DNA of 47,702 nt from an uncultured Eubacteriales bacterium (GTDB taxonomy: Bacteria > Bacillota > Clostridia > Oscillospirales > Oscillospiraceae), in contig ONBX01000012.1 of the NCBI GenBank assembly GCA_900316205.1, positions 1-47,702 on the forward strand, given 5' to 3'. The notes under the pieces are model-generated. The model was not told the origin of the DNA, did no database searches, and saw only the letters and a program-made list of their open reading frames with translations. The translations under genes were made by a program, and so were the position numbers. This document shows positions 33,538 to 41,552 of this stretch, piece after piece (the stretch's first letter is position 1; each line of letters begins with the position of its first letter).

Positions 33538-33879
33538 GGGCTGCCGGGGGCGGCAGCCCCTACGAAAGAGACCGGGTGCGTTTTGTGCTTCTGTACTGGT
33601 TGGGAAAGGGACCCATTCCTGTAGCAGGGGGCAGACATTGCTCGTCTACTAAAAGCCTTCCTTTGAGGGGACGATGGCATCCGCCGATCTCCCGCGGGGC
33701 TGATGACGGAAGAGGTGTCGTTCCGCTACGGGACAGATAAAGCAAAATGGTATGGGTGAATATGTACAAATGACCGAATGCACTCATGCTTGCTGTTCTT
33801 TGACCTTGATTGAATGAGCATTTGGGATTACTATAATTCTGTGCTCTCAAACAAGGAGCCAGCTAATTCATATATTGTC

Positions 33880-33908
33880 TTGCGAATGATTTCGAAAAGA
33901 GATATAAT
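33880..33908 (+). promoter_or_regulatory. Promoter of the leucine-rich/cohesin/dockerin gene
   Basis: TTGCGA (33880-33885), 17 bp, TATAAT (33903-33908); a second TATAAT lies at 33913-33918. Confidence 0.6.
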
Positions 33909-33959
33909 AAACTATAATAATCGTCGATAAATCACTTGGGGAAGGATGTGAAAAAATAG

Positions 33960-35669
33960 ATGAGCAAAAAAATGATTTTATGCCTCCTGCTGGTTATGAT
34001 TTTATGTTTATCATTGTCCTCTGTTGCTATGGCAGAGAAACCTCTTGGCATGAATAGTCCTGACGGCGATGAAGGCATTATAATACCAATTCCTGGTTCA
34101 TCCAAGGCACCATTGGAAGGGGAGATGCAAGATGTTTCTAGTTCTGGACAGTGTGGGGATAACCTGACATGGACATTAGATAACGAGGGGTTACTTACGG
34201 TTTCTGGTTCCGGAGATATGTGGGATTATCCATCTTGGTCGAACTGTAATGAGAGGATTACATCAATTGTTCTGCCAGATGGCCTTACCAGGATCGGGGA
34301 TCATGCATTTTATGCATGCAGTAAGATAACAAGTGTTGAATTGCCTGAGAGTTTATCTTCAATAGGAGAATGGGCTTTTATCCAGTGTAGTAACCTCCGG
34401 AATGTGACAATCCCGTTAGGAGTAACAAAGATTGGTGATTCTGCTTTTCAGGAGTGCTCAAGTTTGAACAGCATTACAATTCCGGCAAGTGTGGAAACCT
34501 TAGGTGATTCTGCTTTTCACTCATGTAGCAATCTTGAGAGCGTAGTAATTTCAAAAGGATTAACATCCATCGGGGTTGCGACATTTGAGTATTGCACAAG
34601 CCTAACAAGCGTAATACTACCTGACAGCTTGACGAGCATTGGGAACGCTGCATTTGCATATTGTGAAAATCTGAAGGATATAACAATTCCAAGAAATGTC
34701 ATTACTATTGGACAACATGCCTTTGCTTACTGTTCCAACCTTTCAGAGGTTTCAATCCCATCTGGAGTTGAGATTATTGACACCTGTGCATTCTTTAACT
34801 GCAGCAATTTAGTAAAAGTAGATCTTCCTGATCGTATAACGAGCATCAATAATCAGGCGTTTTCGAGCTGTAGCAGTCTAAAGGCTATCACAATCCCGCG
34901 TGGTGTGACCAGCATAGAGTTTCGTGCTTTTTGGGGTTGTACCAATCTGGCAGAGATTCGCTTTGAAGGCAATGCACCAACATTTGGCATGTCCCCGTTT
35001 TATAAAGTTAATGCTACTGCATACTACCCTGCGGGCAATGAAACTTGGACTGACAGTGTTCTAGATAATTATGGCGGAACAATTACTTGGGTACCTTACT
35101 CTGATGGAACGATCATAATAGAAAGCACCCAAGCTCGTCCAGGGGATCAAATCGCGTTACAGGTGAGTCTTACCGCTAATCCGGGGATATTTGCTATGCG
35201 ATTCAATGTGACATACGACACAACGCTTCTTCGCTTCCTCGGAGTAGAAGATGGAAGCCTTTCCGGATGGATAGCTGACACTGATACCAACGGTATTATA
35301 TGGGAATCGTCAAGTGTTGTAGATACGTTCGAAAAGGATTGCGTTGTGAAGCTGCGTTTTCAGGTACTTGACAGCGACCAGGACTGTGAAACTACAATAA
35401 CACTAAGCGGTAAAGAAGCAATTAACTCCAGAGGTGAAGATGTTTTCTTTGACGTTGATCCCGCAACAGTTAAAATCATCATTAGTTTACCTGGCGATGT
35501 TAATGATGATGGAAGTGTGGATATTCTCGACTTAGTAAGGATGCGCAAATACATAATTAATAATGCTGTCAGTATTAATTTCAAGAATGCAGATTTAAAC
35601 TCTGATGACTCGGTAAACCTAAAGGACTTGCTAATGATACGTAAAATTCTGGTTGGAGTTATCTGTTAA
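33960..35669 (+). CDS. Secreted BspA-type leucine-rich repeat protein with cohesin-like and dockerin domains
   Basis: 569 residues. Signal peptide MSKKMILCLLLVMILCLSLSSVAMA. Residues ~60-340 hold about ten LRR_5 (BspA/TpLRR) units of the form AF..CS.L..V.IP..V..IG..AF. Residues ~385-505 (IIIESTQARPGDQIALQVSLTANPGIFAMRFNVTYDTTLLRFLGVEDGSLSGW) resemble a cohesin domain. The C terminus (GDVNDDGSVDILDLVRMRKYI and ADLNSDDSVNLKDLLMIRKIL) is a type I dockerin with two calcium-binding repeats. Cohesin plus dockerin in one chain could allow self-assembly or docking in a cellulosome-like complex. Base composition is clearly more AT-rich than neighbours, suggesting transfer. The Shine-Dalgarno GGAAGG is ~15 bases away. 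Confidence 0.87.
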   Translation: MSKKMILCLLLVMILCLSLSSVAMAEKPLGMNSPDGDEGIIIPIPGSSKAPLEGEMQDVSSSGQCGDNLTWTLDNEGLLTVSGSGDMWDYPSWSNCNERITSIVLPDGLTRIGDHAFYACSKITSVELPESLSSIGEWAFIQCSNLRNVTIPLGVTKIGDSAFQECSSLNSITIPASVETLGDSAFHSCSNLESVVISKGLTSIGVATFEYCTSLTSVILPDSLTSIGNAAFAYCENLKDITIPRNVITIGQHAFAYCSNLSEVSIPSGVEIIDTCAFFNCSNLVKVDLPDRITSINNQAFSSCSSLKAITIPRGVTSIEFRAFWGCTNLAEIRFEGNAPTFGMSPFYKVNATAYYPAGNETWTDSVLDNYGGTITWVPYSDGTIIIESTQARPGDQIALQVSLTANPGIFAMRFNVTYDTTLLRFLGVEDGSLSGWIADTDTNGIIWESSSVVDTFEKDCVVKLRFQVLDSDQDCETTITLSGKEAINSRGEDVFFDVDPATVKIIISLPGDVNDDGSVDILDLVRMRKYIINNAVSINFKNADLNSDDSVNLKDLLMIRKILVGVIC

Positions 35670-35784
35670 TTGTTTTTTGCGTCAAAGTGATTTTTGAGAA
35701 TACAGTACTTCGTTATAATTGGATAAAGTGTTAAGTAAATCATTGACTGTATAATTGAGACAGCAGGGAAACGAGGGGGAAATT

Positions 35785-36567
35785 GTGAGCTTCAATTTTC
35801 ATGAGCCGATGACTGCATATGAGCTTCTAGCTATTGTAATCTCAATCGTAGCGCTTGCTATCCCGGGAATACAATGGATTTGGAAAAATTGGATATGCAA
35901 AGCAAACATTGAGTTCTTGCCATCAGGTCAAGTAACCATCTATTTCAACAGAAGTGGTTCATATCTTTCTTTTGGTGGAGTATATAAAGCAAAAAACAAG
36001 TCAGCAACAGTAACATCCGTTTCCTCTTCCGTTATAAGAAAAAGTGATAAAGCCGTATTGGATTTACGATGGTCTTCATTTTCTTCGCCTGTATTTAGAA
36101 AAATAGCTGGAACTTATGAAACATCATTTGAGACTGCGCATCCATTTATGGTAAAAAAGGATGACCTTTCTCCTGTTTTTGTTGAATTTGAAGTTAAAGA
36201 GCAAGATGTTGTCGGAAAAGAGCTCATACAAACATATTACAAAACTGCAGAGATTGTTAATAGGTTTCCAGACATATCAATTGCTGAAGCCGAAAAGCAA
36301 TTGCGTTGTACATCTGAATACAGCGATTCTTTTACCAAAATAAATGACTTGTTTTTTTGGCAGCCAGGGAAGTACCAAATGACGATAAGAACAGAGTTTA
36401 ATTCACAAAAAGAAACAAACATATTTGAGTTTGATCTATCTGACTTTGAGTCCAAACAATTAAGATGCAATATAGACTCTTTACTCACTTGGAATCTTGT
36501 TTTACATTTCACTGGAAATATGCCAAATATGAATGTAATTAGGAAAGACTTTATAGAAGTGCCATGA
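35785..36567 (+). CDS. Membrane-anchored protein of unknown function on AT-rich island
   Basis: About 260 residues. One N-terminal membrane helix (YELLAIVISIVALAIPGIQWIWKNWI) is followed by a beta-rich, soluble part (ANIEFLPSGQVTIYFNRSGSYLSFGGVYKAKNKSATVTSVSSSVIRK...), with hydrophobic/polar alternation typical of a beta-sandwich. I do not recognise the family. The GTG at 35785 is preferred because CGAGGGGG lies 5-8 bases upstream; a TTG at 35755 is less likely. AT-rich like the dockerin gene and lying in the same island, so it was probably acquired with it. Confidence 0.7.
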   Translation: MSFNFHEPMTAYELLAIVISIVALAIPGIQWIWKNWICKANIEFLPSGQVTIYFNRSGSYLSFGGVYKAKNKSATVTSVSSSVIRKSDKAVLDLRWSSFSSPVFRKIAGTYETSFETAHPFMVKKDDLSPVFVEFEVKEQDVVGKELIQTYYKTAEIVNRFPDISIAEAEKQLRCTSEYSDSFTKINDLFFWQPGKYQMTIRTEFNSQKETNIFEFDLSDFESKQLRCNIDSLLTWNLVLHFTGNMPNMNVIRKDFIEVP

Positions 36568-36590
36568 GCATGTAAATGATTAATAGGCTA

Positions 36591-36668
36591 AAGAGTGAGG
36601 CAAATTCGTTTCAATAAATGGTACGAATTTGCCTCACATTGTTGTTATATATACCTTGTTCTGCTGGG
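36591..36668. repeat. Right boundary palindrome of the AT-rich island
   Basis: GTGAGGCAAATTCGT (36595-36609) pairs with ACGAATTTGCCTCAC (36623-36637) and is followed by the ATATATACC-TTGTTCTG right arm shared with the left boundary element (33446-33537), in the same orientation. Confidence 0.65.
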
Positions 36669-36763
36669 AGGAACAAGCCATTCCACTACGGCGGGGAGGG
36701 GAAAGGGGACTACAGGTTGGCCCGATGGAAAAACGGGACGGAGGTTTCTCCCTCATGACCCTC

Positions 36764-36807
36764 CAGTTTGCGCACTGGAGGGAGCTTCCCCCGCTGGGGG
36801 AAGCACA
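36764..36807. repeat. Two-hairpin repeat (uninserted form of the copy B site)
   Basis: CCCTCCAGTTTGCGCACTGGAGGG followed directly by GCTTCCCCCGCTGGGGGAAGC. The second hairpin is the sequence duplicated around element copy B, but here it occurs once and no element is present. Another related pair is at 27106-27147. Confidence 0.7.
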
Positions 36808-36857
36808 ACGGGCGCAGGGGACCATCTGTGCGTAGGGAGCGACGAAAACGCAGGCCT

Positions 36858-37667
36858 TTATTTCTCCGCGAAGAAGTCCCGCTTGTTGAAGGCGGCGGTC
36901 ATGAAGCGCCAGGCGGCCTTGCCGGTGGTGAGCCATTCGATGTGGGCGTTGTTTCTGGTGTTGGCCAGCATGCCCTTCACCAGGTGCTCCGCCACCACGT
37001 CGGGGTAGTCGCCCAGAATGTTATAGACTTTTTTGGTCTTCTCCGGCAGTGCGATGTTCTGCTCCCCGCCCAGGGCCTTCACCGTGAAATCGGTGATCAT
37101 GATGCCCGGGGAGAGGCGCCCGGCCTTCACCCGGCTGCCCCGCTCCTCCAGCTCCCTGGCCAGGGCCACCGTGAAATGGGTCACCGCCCGCTTGCTGGTG
37201 CCATACATGTTGAGGCCCAGCATCATGGCGTCGTTGCTGCCGTAGCCCTCCAGATTGTAGAGGAAGCCGCCCTCCGGCTGCTGCTCCATGAGCTGCACGG
37301 CGAGCCTGCTGCCCAGCACCGCGCCCCGCAGGTCGATGTTCAAAATGGCGTCGATCTCCTGTTCGCTCAGCTCCCAGATGGGCTTCATGGGCTGGTTGAC
37401 GCCGGCGTTGTTGATCCAAATCTCCACGGTGCCGAATTTCTCTCTGGCAAAATCCGCGAGGGTCTGCAGGTCCCCGGCGTCGGCCACGCTGCCCCGGCAG
37501 CCCTCCACGGCGCCATTTCCGGGCAGAGCGCGCAGCTTCTCCACGGCCTGCTCCAGCCGCTGGGGATTCACGCCGTTCAAAACCAGGTTCCAGCCAGCCG
37601 CGTGAAAGCGCCTGGCCATCTCAAAGCCCAGGCCACGGGTACTGCCGGTGATTACCGCTGTTTTCAT
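36858..37667 (-). CDS. Short-chain dehydrogenase/reductase
   Basis: 269 residues, classical SDR. The cofactor motif is TGSTRGLG (residues 7-14), NNAG is at about 87-90, and the catalytic Y-x-x-x-K is MYGTSKRA. The serine position is occupied by a stretch reading LEGYGSND, so the exact catalytic serine is not certain. The substrate is unknown. AAAGGAGG precedes the ATG and a consensus-like promoter lies upstream. It is transcribed in the same direction as the hydrolase gene but from its own promoter. Confidence 0.9.
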   Translation of the reverse strand: MKTAVITGSTRGLGFEMARRFHAAGWNLVLNGVNPQRLEQAVEKLRALPGNGAVEGCRGSVADAGDLQTLADFAREKFGTVEIWINNAGVNQPMKPIWELSEQEIDAILNIDLRGAVLGSRLAVQLMEQQPEGGFLYNLEGYGSNDAMMLGLNMYGTSKRAVTHFTVALARELEERGSRVKAGRLSPGIMITDFTVKALGGEQNIALPEKTKKVYNILGDYPDVVAEHLVKGMLANTRNNAHIEWLTTGKAAWRFMTAAFNKRDFFAEK

Positions 37668-37705
37668 GAAATCGCGTCCTCCTTTGGCCTTGTATTTCCG
37701 ATAAC

Positions 37706-37734
37706 ACTATAGCACGGAAGCCCCGCCCGCGCAA
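37706..37734 (-). promoter_or_regulatory. Promoter of the SDR gene
   Basis: Minus strand TTGCGC (37729-37734), 17 bp, TATAGT (37706-37711). Confidence 0.6.
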
Positions 37735-37756
37735 GGGAGCTGTCTTTCCCGCGGTC

Positions 37757-38512
37757 CTATTTCAGTTCCAAAAAGCGCAGGATCTCCTTGGTGGCCAGTT
37801 CCATGGCCTTGGGATTCTGGAAGCGGTGGTCCGCCCCCTCCACGGGGACAAAATCGATCACATTGTCCTCCGCAAAGCGCTTCACCACTTCAAAGGGCAC
37901 AATCTCATCCGCCGTGCCGTGGAGGATCAGGATGTCGTCCGCCCAGGACAGAAAGTCCCGCTGCAGCAGATCCGCTTCCCGGAGGCTCTCCAGAAACACC
38001 CGGTCCACGGCGATCTTCCGGTCAAAGCCCACCAGAGCGCTTTTTCCCCGCTCAACATGGCGGAGGCTTTCCTCTGTCATGATGGCGGAGGAGAGCACCT
38101 GATACATGCACACCGCCGGGCAGCGCAGGGCGATCTTGGCAAAGGGGCTGAAGCCCTCGGAGAGGGATTTCAGAAACAGATAGCCGCCGAAGCTGGTGGC
38201 ATAACCGTCCAGCCGCGCCGGGGCAAAGCGGGTCCGGCAGTCCTCCACCACCAGGCGCAGATACCGGTCGCAATCCTCCAGCCGGAGGACCTTGCGTACA
38301 TCCGCCCCGTGGCAGGGCCAGTCAAAGCACAGGATCGCGCTGTCCCGGTTTTTCTCCAGCACCCTTGCCGCGAAATGCTCGGCCGCCTTGGTCTCCTTGT
38401 GGCCGCAGAAGCCGTGGCCGTAGACGATCACCCGCTCCGGCTGCATGCTTTCGGTGTAAAGCTTGCAGCGGATGCTGCAGCCCTCGGCGTTGATGTTGTA
38501 GTATTTTTCCAT
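37757..38512 (-). CDS. Alpha/beta hydrolase
   Basis: 251 residues, predicted serine hydrolase. RVIVYGHGFCGHKETKA contains the oxyanion region, GYATSFGGYLF the nucleophile elbow (A-T-S-F-G in place of the usual G-x-S-x-G), HGTADEIVP the catalytic aspartate and EGADHRFQN the catalytic histidine. The substrate is unknown; similar proteins act as esterases or peptidases. The start (MEKYYNINAEG) follows a purine-rich AGAAGGACGGAAGG tract. The preceding ~220 bp are an inserted repeat element. Confidence 0.87.
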   Translation of the reverse strand: MEKYYNINAEGCSIRCKLYTESMQPERVIVYGHGFCGHKETKAAEHFAARVLEKNRDSAILCFDWPCHGADVRKVLRLEDCDRYLRLVVEDCRTRFAPARLDGYATSFGGYLFLKSLSEGFSPFAKIALRCPAVCMYQVLSSAIMTEESLRHVERGKSALVGFDRKIAVDRVFLESLREADLLQRDFLSWADDILILHGTADEIVPFEVVKRFAEDNVIDFVPVEGADHRFQNPKAMELATKEILRFLELK

Positions 38513-38543
38513 CCTTCCGTCCTTCTTCCTCCGCAGAAAAAGG

Positions 38544-38759
38544 AGCTGTGAAATGCTTTCACAGCTCAAGCTGTCGACAAAGTGTCGCCAGCTTGAAAGG
38601 CAAAAATGGGAACTTCCGAAAAAGTTCCCATTTTTGCATGGATTGAACGTTAAGAGGGGCATACCCTCCCCTCTTAACAATCTCCCCATGCGAGTCGGTA
38701 CATTACCGCATGGGCGAAGGCTTGTCTATGGTCTGAGCTGTGAAATGCTTTCACAGCTC
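38544..38759 (+). mobile_element. Hairpin-targeting element, copy C, with 24-bp direct repeats
   Basis: The body (38568-38735, 168 bp) starts with AAGCTGTCGACAAAGTGTCG and ends in GGCTTGTCTATGGTCTG, as in copy B. Positions 38544-38567 and 38736-38759 are identical copies of a hairpin with arms AGCTGTGAAA/TTTCACAGCT. That duplicated hairpin is unrelated to the one around copy B, as expected if the element duplicates whatever site it enters. The element lies between the LysM peptide gene and the hydrolase gene. A T tract at 38765-38770 makes the right hairpin terminator-like on the plus strand. Confidence 0.65.
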
Positions 38760-38796
38760 AGACCTGTTTTTTCAGTCTGGCAGTGCTGCCCGCTTC

Positions 38797-38997
38797 TCAG
38801 AAACGGATGACCAGCTTCTGACCGGCCTTCAGGTCCTGAGGATTGCGGATGTTGTTCCAGCGGCAGAGCTGCTCTACCGTGCAGTGGAAATGCTTGGCGA
38901 TCTCTTCCATGGTGTCGCCGGGGCGAACGAAATAGGGGATCATCGTGCCGCCGCTCACAGATTCCAGGACTTCATCTTCCAGGGGAGCTGCATTCAT
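38797..38997 (-). CDS. Double-glycine leader peptide with a LysM domain
   Basis: 66 residues. The leader MNAAPLEDEVLESVSGG (1-17) ends in GG, followed by a 49-residue predicted mature part that is almost entirely one LysM domain (YFVRPGDTMEEIAKHFHCTVEQLCRWNNI...DLKAGQKLVIRF). LysM binds N-acetylglucosamine in peptidoglycan or chitin. The start is set by GGAGG at 39006-39010, 8 bases upstream; two earlier ATGs are too close to it. There is no Sec signal; export should be through the C39-peptidase ABC transporter upstream in the operon, because the leader matches that of the CW_7 peptide at 9 of 12 positions. Last gene of the operon; short cysteine pair (HC, LC) present. Confidence 0.87.
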   Translation of the reverse strand: MNAAPLEDEVLESVSGGTMIPYFVRPGDTMEEIAKHFHCTVEQLCRWNNIRNPQDLKAGQKLVIRF

Positions 38998-39030
38998 GTT
39001 CATTACCTCCATGTTCAGGATTGTTCGTGC

Positions 39031-41469
39031 TTAATAGAACGTGTAGTTGTTGGTGAGACCTTCCTTGCCGTCCTTCCAGGTCAGGTAGCCGGAGCCGCGG
39101 TCATACTTCATGGAGCCGCTGCCGTTGGTGTAAGCCTGCTCGGGGGCGCCGTATTCGCCGTTTTCACCCATGGTCTCAACGGTTTTGACGCAATCTTTGT
39201 AGCTCAGGTTCCCGTCCGCGTCAAATTTTCCGTGGAAGACCCACTTGATGCGCTGGTTGTCCTTGACCCAGACCGCCGTGACCTGCACGCCGTCTGCGTA
39301 ATCCACAATGCGCACCTCGATGCCAACGCCGCTCATGGCATGGAAGGTACCGGTCACCTGGGTGGGAGCGGGATCCGGTTCAGGGTCCACGGGAGCGGGA
39401 TCCGGCTCGGGATCGGGCTCAGCGGGCTCAGCAGGCTCAACGGGCTCTTCGGTGGGCGCGGGCTCTTCGGTGGGCGCGGGCTCCTCGGTGGGTTCGGGCT
39501 CCTCGGTGGGTTCGGGATCAACCTCGGGAGAGTCGCCGTAGATGTCTACCAGGTAGATGTTCTCTCTGGTGGGGACATTCTCGTAGTAAACCGTGCAGCT
39601 GCAGCCCTCGGCCAGTTCGCCGTAGAGCAGGCGGCACACGGAAGGATCCACTGTCACGGTCTCGCCGTTGGAGAGCACGATGACATAATCCTCACCCGTG
39701 CTGACGCCATAGACGTTGCCGGCCATGGAGGCATAGATGGGCTCGGGATCGGGCGTGGGCTCCGGCGTGGGCGTGGGCTCCGCCTTGTTCTCCAGGGTGA
39801 TCATGCCGCCGCACTCGATGGTGCCGAAATACCTGCCGCTGTAGGTGCCGTTGAAGCGCCACTGGACGTTCATGGGCAGCTCCACAGTGCCCTCGGGCAG
39901 CTGGATGGAGAAGGTACGGTTGCCGAAGACCGTGCTGGTTTTGCCGCCCTGGTAATTCAAGGCGGGCTGATTCATCTTGACGATGCCGTTGCCCAGGGTC
40001 AGGGTGACGTTGTCCGCCAGAGGATTGAGCTGGATGCTGGCGTGGCGGATACCCACGTTCATGGTGACCTCAGCCTGGTTGGGGCCGGTGCGAACGGCAA
40101 ACCAGTCGCAGTACAGGTCCAGGGCCGTGCCGGTCTCGGAGCTGAAGCCGCCCTTGCCGATGATGTCACCGGTGGGCACAGGCGCGGGCGTCACGGTGGG
40201 CACAGGGGCCACGGTAGGCGCCGCGGTGGGCGCAGGCGTGGCGGTGGGCGCCGGCGTGGGCGTGGGAGCCGGCTTGGCCTTCACGAAGAGGTAGGCAGTG
40301 TTGGTGCGGGCGGTCTGGCCCTCATAGTTGAAGGTGCAGTAGGCGCCCCAGTTATTGACCTGCTTGGGCAGCTTGTCGATGGTCAGGGTGGTGCTGTAGA
40401 GGCCGCTGAGCTGTACGCCGGGGAACTTGTTGGCAAAGTTCTGGGGGGTGTACTCCCAGCCCTCGGGGGACACGAAGGTCCAGCTCAGAGAGGTGTAGAT
40501 GTTGGCATAGGCCACGAAATAGGCGGTCTTGCCCTCTTCCCGGCTCTCATTGGTGGGGTTCTTGGTGACGTAGAGGAACAGCGGCGCGCTTGCGTCTTCC
40601 GCAGGCTGCGGCATCTGGTCCAGGGGCTGGGGCAGAGGCAGAGGATTGGTCTTGTCCGGGGTCTTGTCGCCGGTGAAGACCGCATAGCTGTCGCTCAGGG
40701 TGGCGGCGTCCACGGCGTCCTCATAGCGGAACCAGCCGAAGTTGCTGCTGACCTTATCCATGCCGAAGAAGAGATGCTCTCCGGCGTTGTTGAAGGCCTC
40801 GGCCTCGATGGTGCGGCCTTCCGGATCCATGTAGCTCACGGTGCGCTGGCCGTTCTGCACCAGGATGTGCTCAATGGCCAGGGGCTGATAGCTCAGGCTG
40901 CCGTTTTTCAGGGTCACGGCGCACTTGTTGGTGTAGCCCTCGTTCTCACTGAGCAGGATGTTGTCGTAAAACAGATAGGACCAGGCGCCGGTGGCGGGGT
41001 CATAGTAAGTATCCGCGTTGTCCGACAGGATATCGGGGAAGGACTCGCCTTCCTCCAGCTTGGTGCTGCACTCCACCAGGGCGTCCATCTTCTCGCTCAG
41101 CTCCCAGAGCTTCACGGTGGTGGAGCGGTCGGCCTGGTGCTGGGAAGCGACCAGCACCTCTACCCGGCCGTTGTGGTCCAGGTCGGTGATGGCATAGCGC
41201 CAGTCGTGAGAGCCTTCCTGCTTGATGGAGGGCAAAGTCTGCAGCAGAGCCTGCATCAGGGGATCGGCGGGCTCCTCAGTGGGCTGTGTGTCCGGCGTGG
41301 CGGAGGGGGCTGCGGGCTCAGGGGTAGGCTGGCTGTCGCCGCCTGCCGAGGGAGCCTCCGTGGGGATCGCGGTGGTCTCCGGCTGCTGGGGCGCAACGCC
41401 GCCGCAGGCGGCGAGGGAGAGGGCCAGCGCCAGGACCAGGATCATGCATAAAACAGATCTTCTGTTCAT
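39031..41469 (-). CDS. Large proline-rich lipoprotein between the two leader peptides
   Basis: 812 residues. Lipoprotein signal with lipobox LSLAACGG near residue 23. A region with AITDLDHNGRVEVLVAS resembles FG-GAP/VCBS-like clostridial lipoprotein domains. An Ig-like domain (LFLYVTKNPTNESREEGKTAYFVAYA to about residue 400) and a Pro/Thr/Ala spacer (KAKPAPTPTPAPTATPAP) follow, then a beta-rich domain, a second proline/glutamate spacer with five to six EEPxPT repeats, and a C-terminal domain ending WKDGKEGLTNNYTFY. It would be anchored to the membrane and reach across the wall. The start follows GGAGG 7 bases upstream. I infer a partner or receptor for the secreted wall-binding peptides; no enzyme motif is visible. 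Confidence 0.85.
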   Translation of the reverse strand: MNRRSVLCMILVLALALSLAACGGVAPQQPETTAIPTEAPSAGGDSQPTPEPAAPSATPDTQPTEEPADPLMQALLQTLPSIKQEGSHDWRYAITDLDHNGRVEVLVASQHQADRSTTVKLWELSEKMDALVECSTKLEEGESFPDILSDNADTYYDPATGAWSYLFYDNILLSENEGYTNKCAVTLKNGSLSYQPLAIEHILVQNGQRTVSYMDPEGRTIEAEAFNNAGEHLFFGMDKVSSNFGWFRYEDAVDAATLSDSYAVFTGDKTPDKTNPLPLPQPLDQMPQPAEDASAPLFLYVTKNPTNESREEGKTAYFVAYANIYTSLSWTFVSPEGWEYTPQNFANKFPGVQLSGLYSTTLTIDKLPKQVNNWGAYCTFNYEGQTARTNTAYLFVKAKPAPTPTPAPTATPAPTAAPTVAPVPTVTPAPVPTGDIIGKGGFSSETGTALDLYCDWFAVRTGPNQAEVTMNVGIRHASIQLNPLADNVTLTLGNGIVKMNQPALNYQGGKTSTVFGNRTFSIQLPEGTVELPMNVQWRFNGTYSGRYFGTIECGGMITLENKAEPTPTPEPTPDPEPIYASMAGNVYGVSTGEDYVIVLSNGETVTVDPSVCRLLYGELAEGCSCTVYYENVPTRENIYLVDIYGDSPEVDPEPTEEPEPTEEPAPTEEPAPTEEPVEPAEPAEPDPEPDPAPVDPEPDPAPTQVTGTFHAMSGVGIEVRIVDYADGVQVTAVWVKDNQRIKWVFHGKFDADGNLSYKDCVKTVETMGENGEYGAPEQAYTNGSGSMKYDRGSGYLTWKDGKEGLTNNYTFY

Positions 41470-41552
41470 TTTCATTCCTCCGGAGAGGCGGCGAAGCGGG
41501 TCAAAGCGCTCCGTTGCCGCCTGATTCAGATTTGCGTGTGTCGCTCAGGCGA

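Noticed and set aside
39360-39530. Tandem repeats in the lipoprotein gene
   Set aside because: They encode Pro/Glu/Thr spacer repeats in the reading frame; not a mobile or CRISPR element.
38740-41451. Very long plus-strand open frame opposite the lipoprotein gene
   Set aside because: It mirrors the codon pattern of the minus-strand lipoprotein, has no ribosome-binding site or domain, and is explained by high-GC antisense openness. The same holds for long antisense frames at 10169-12670 and 43578-46424.
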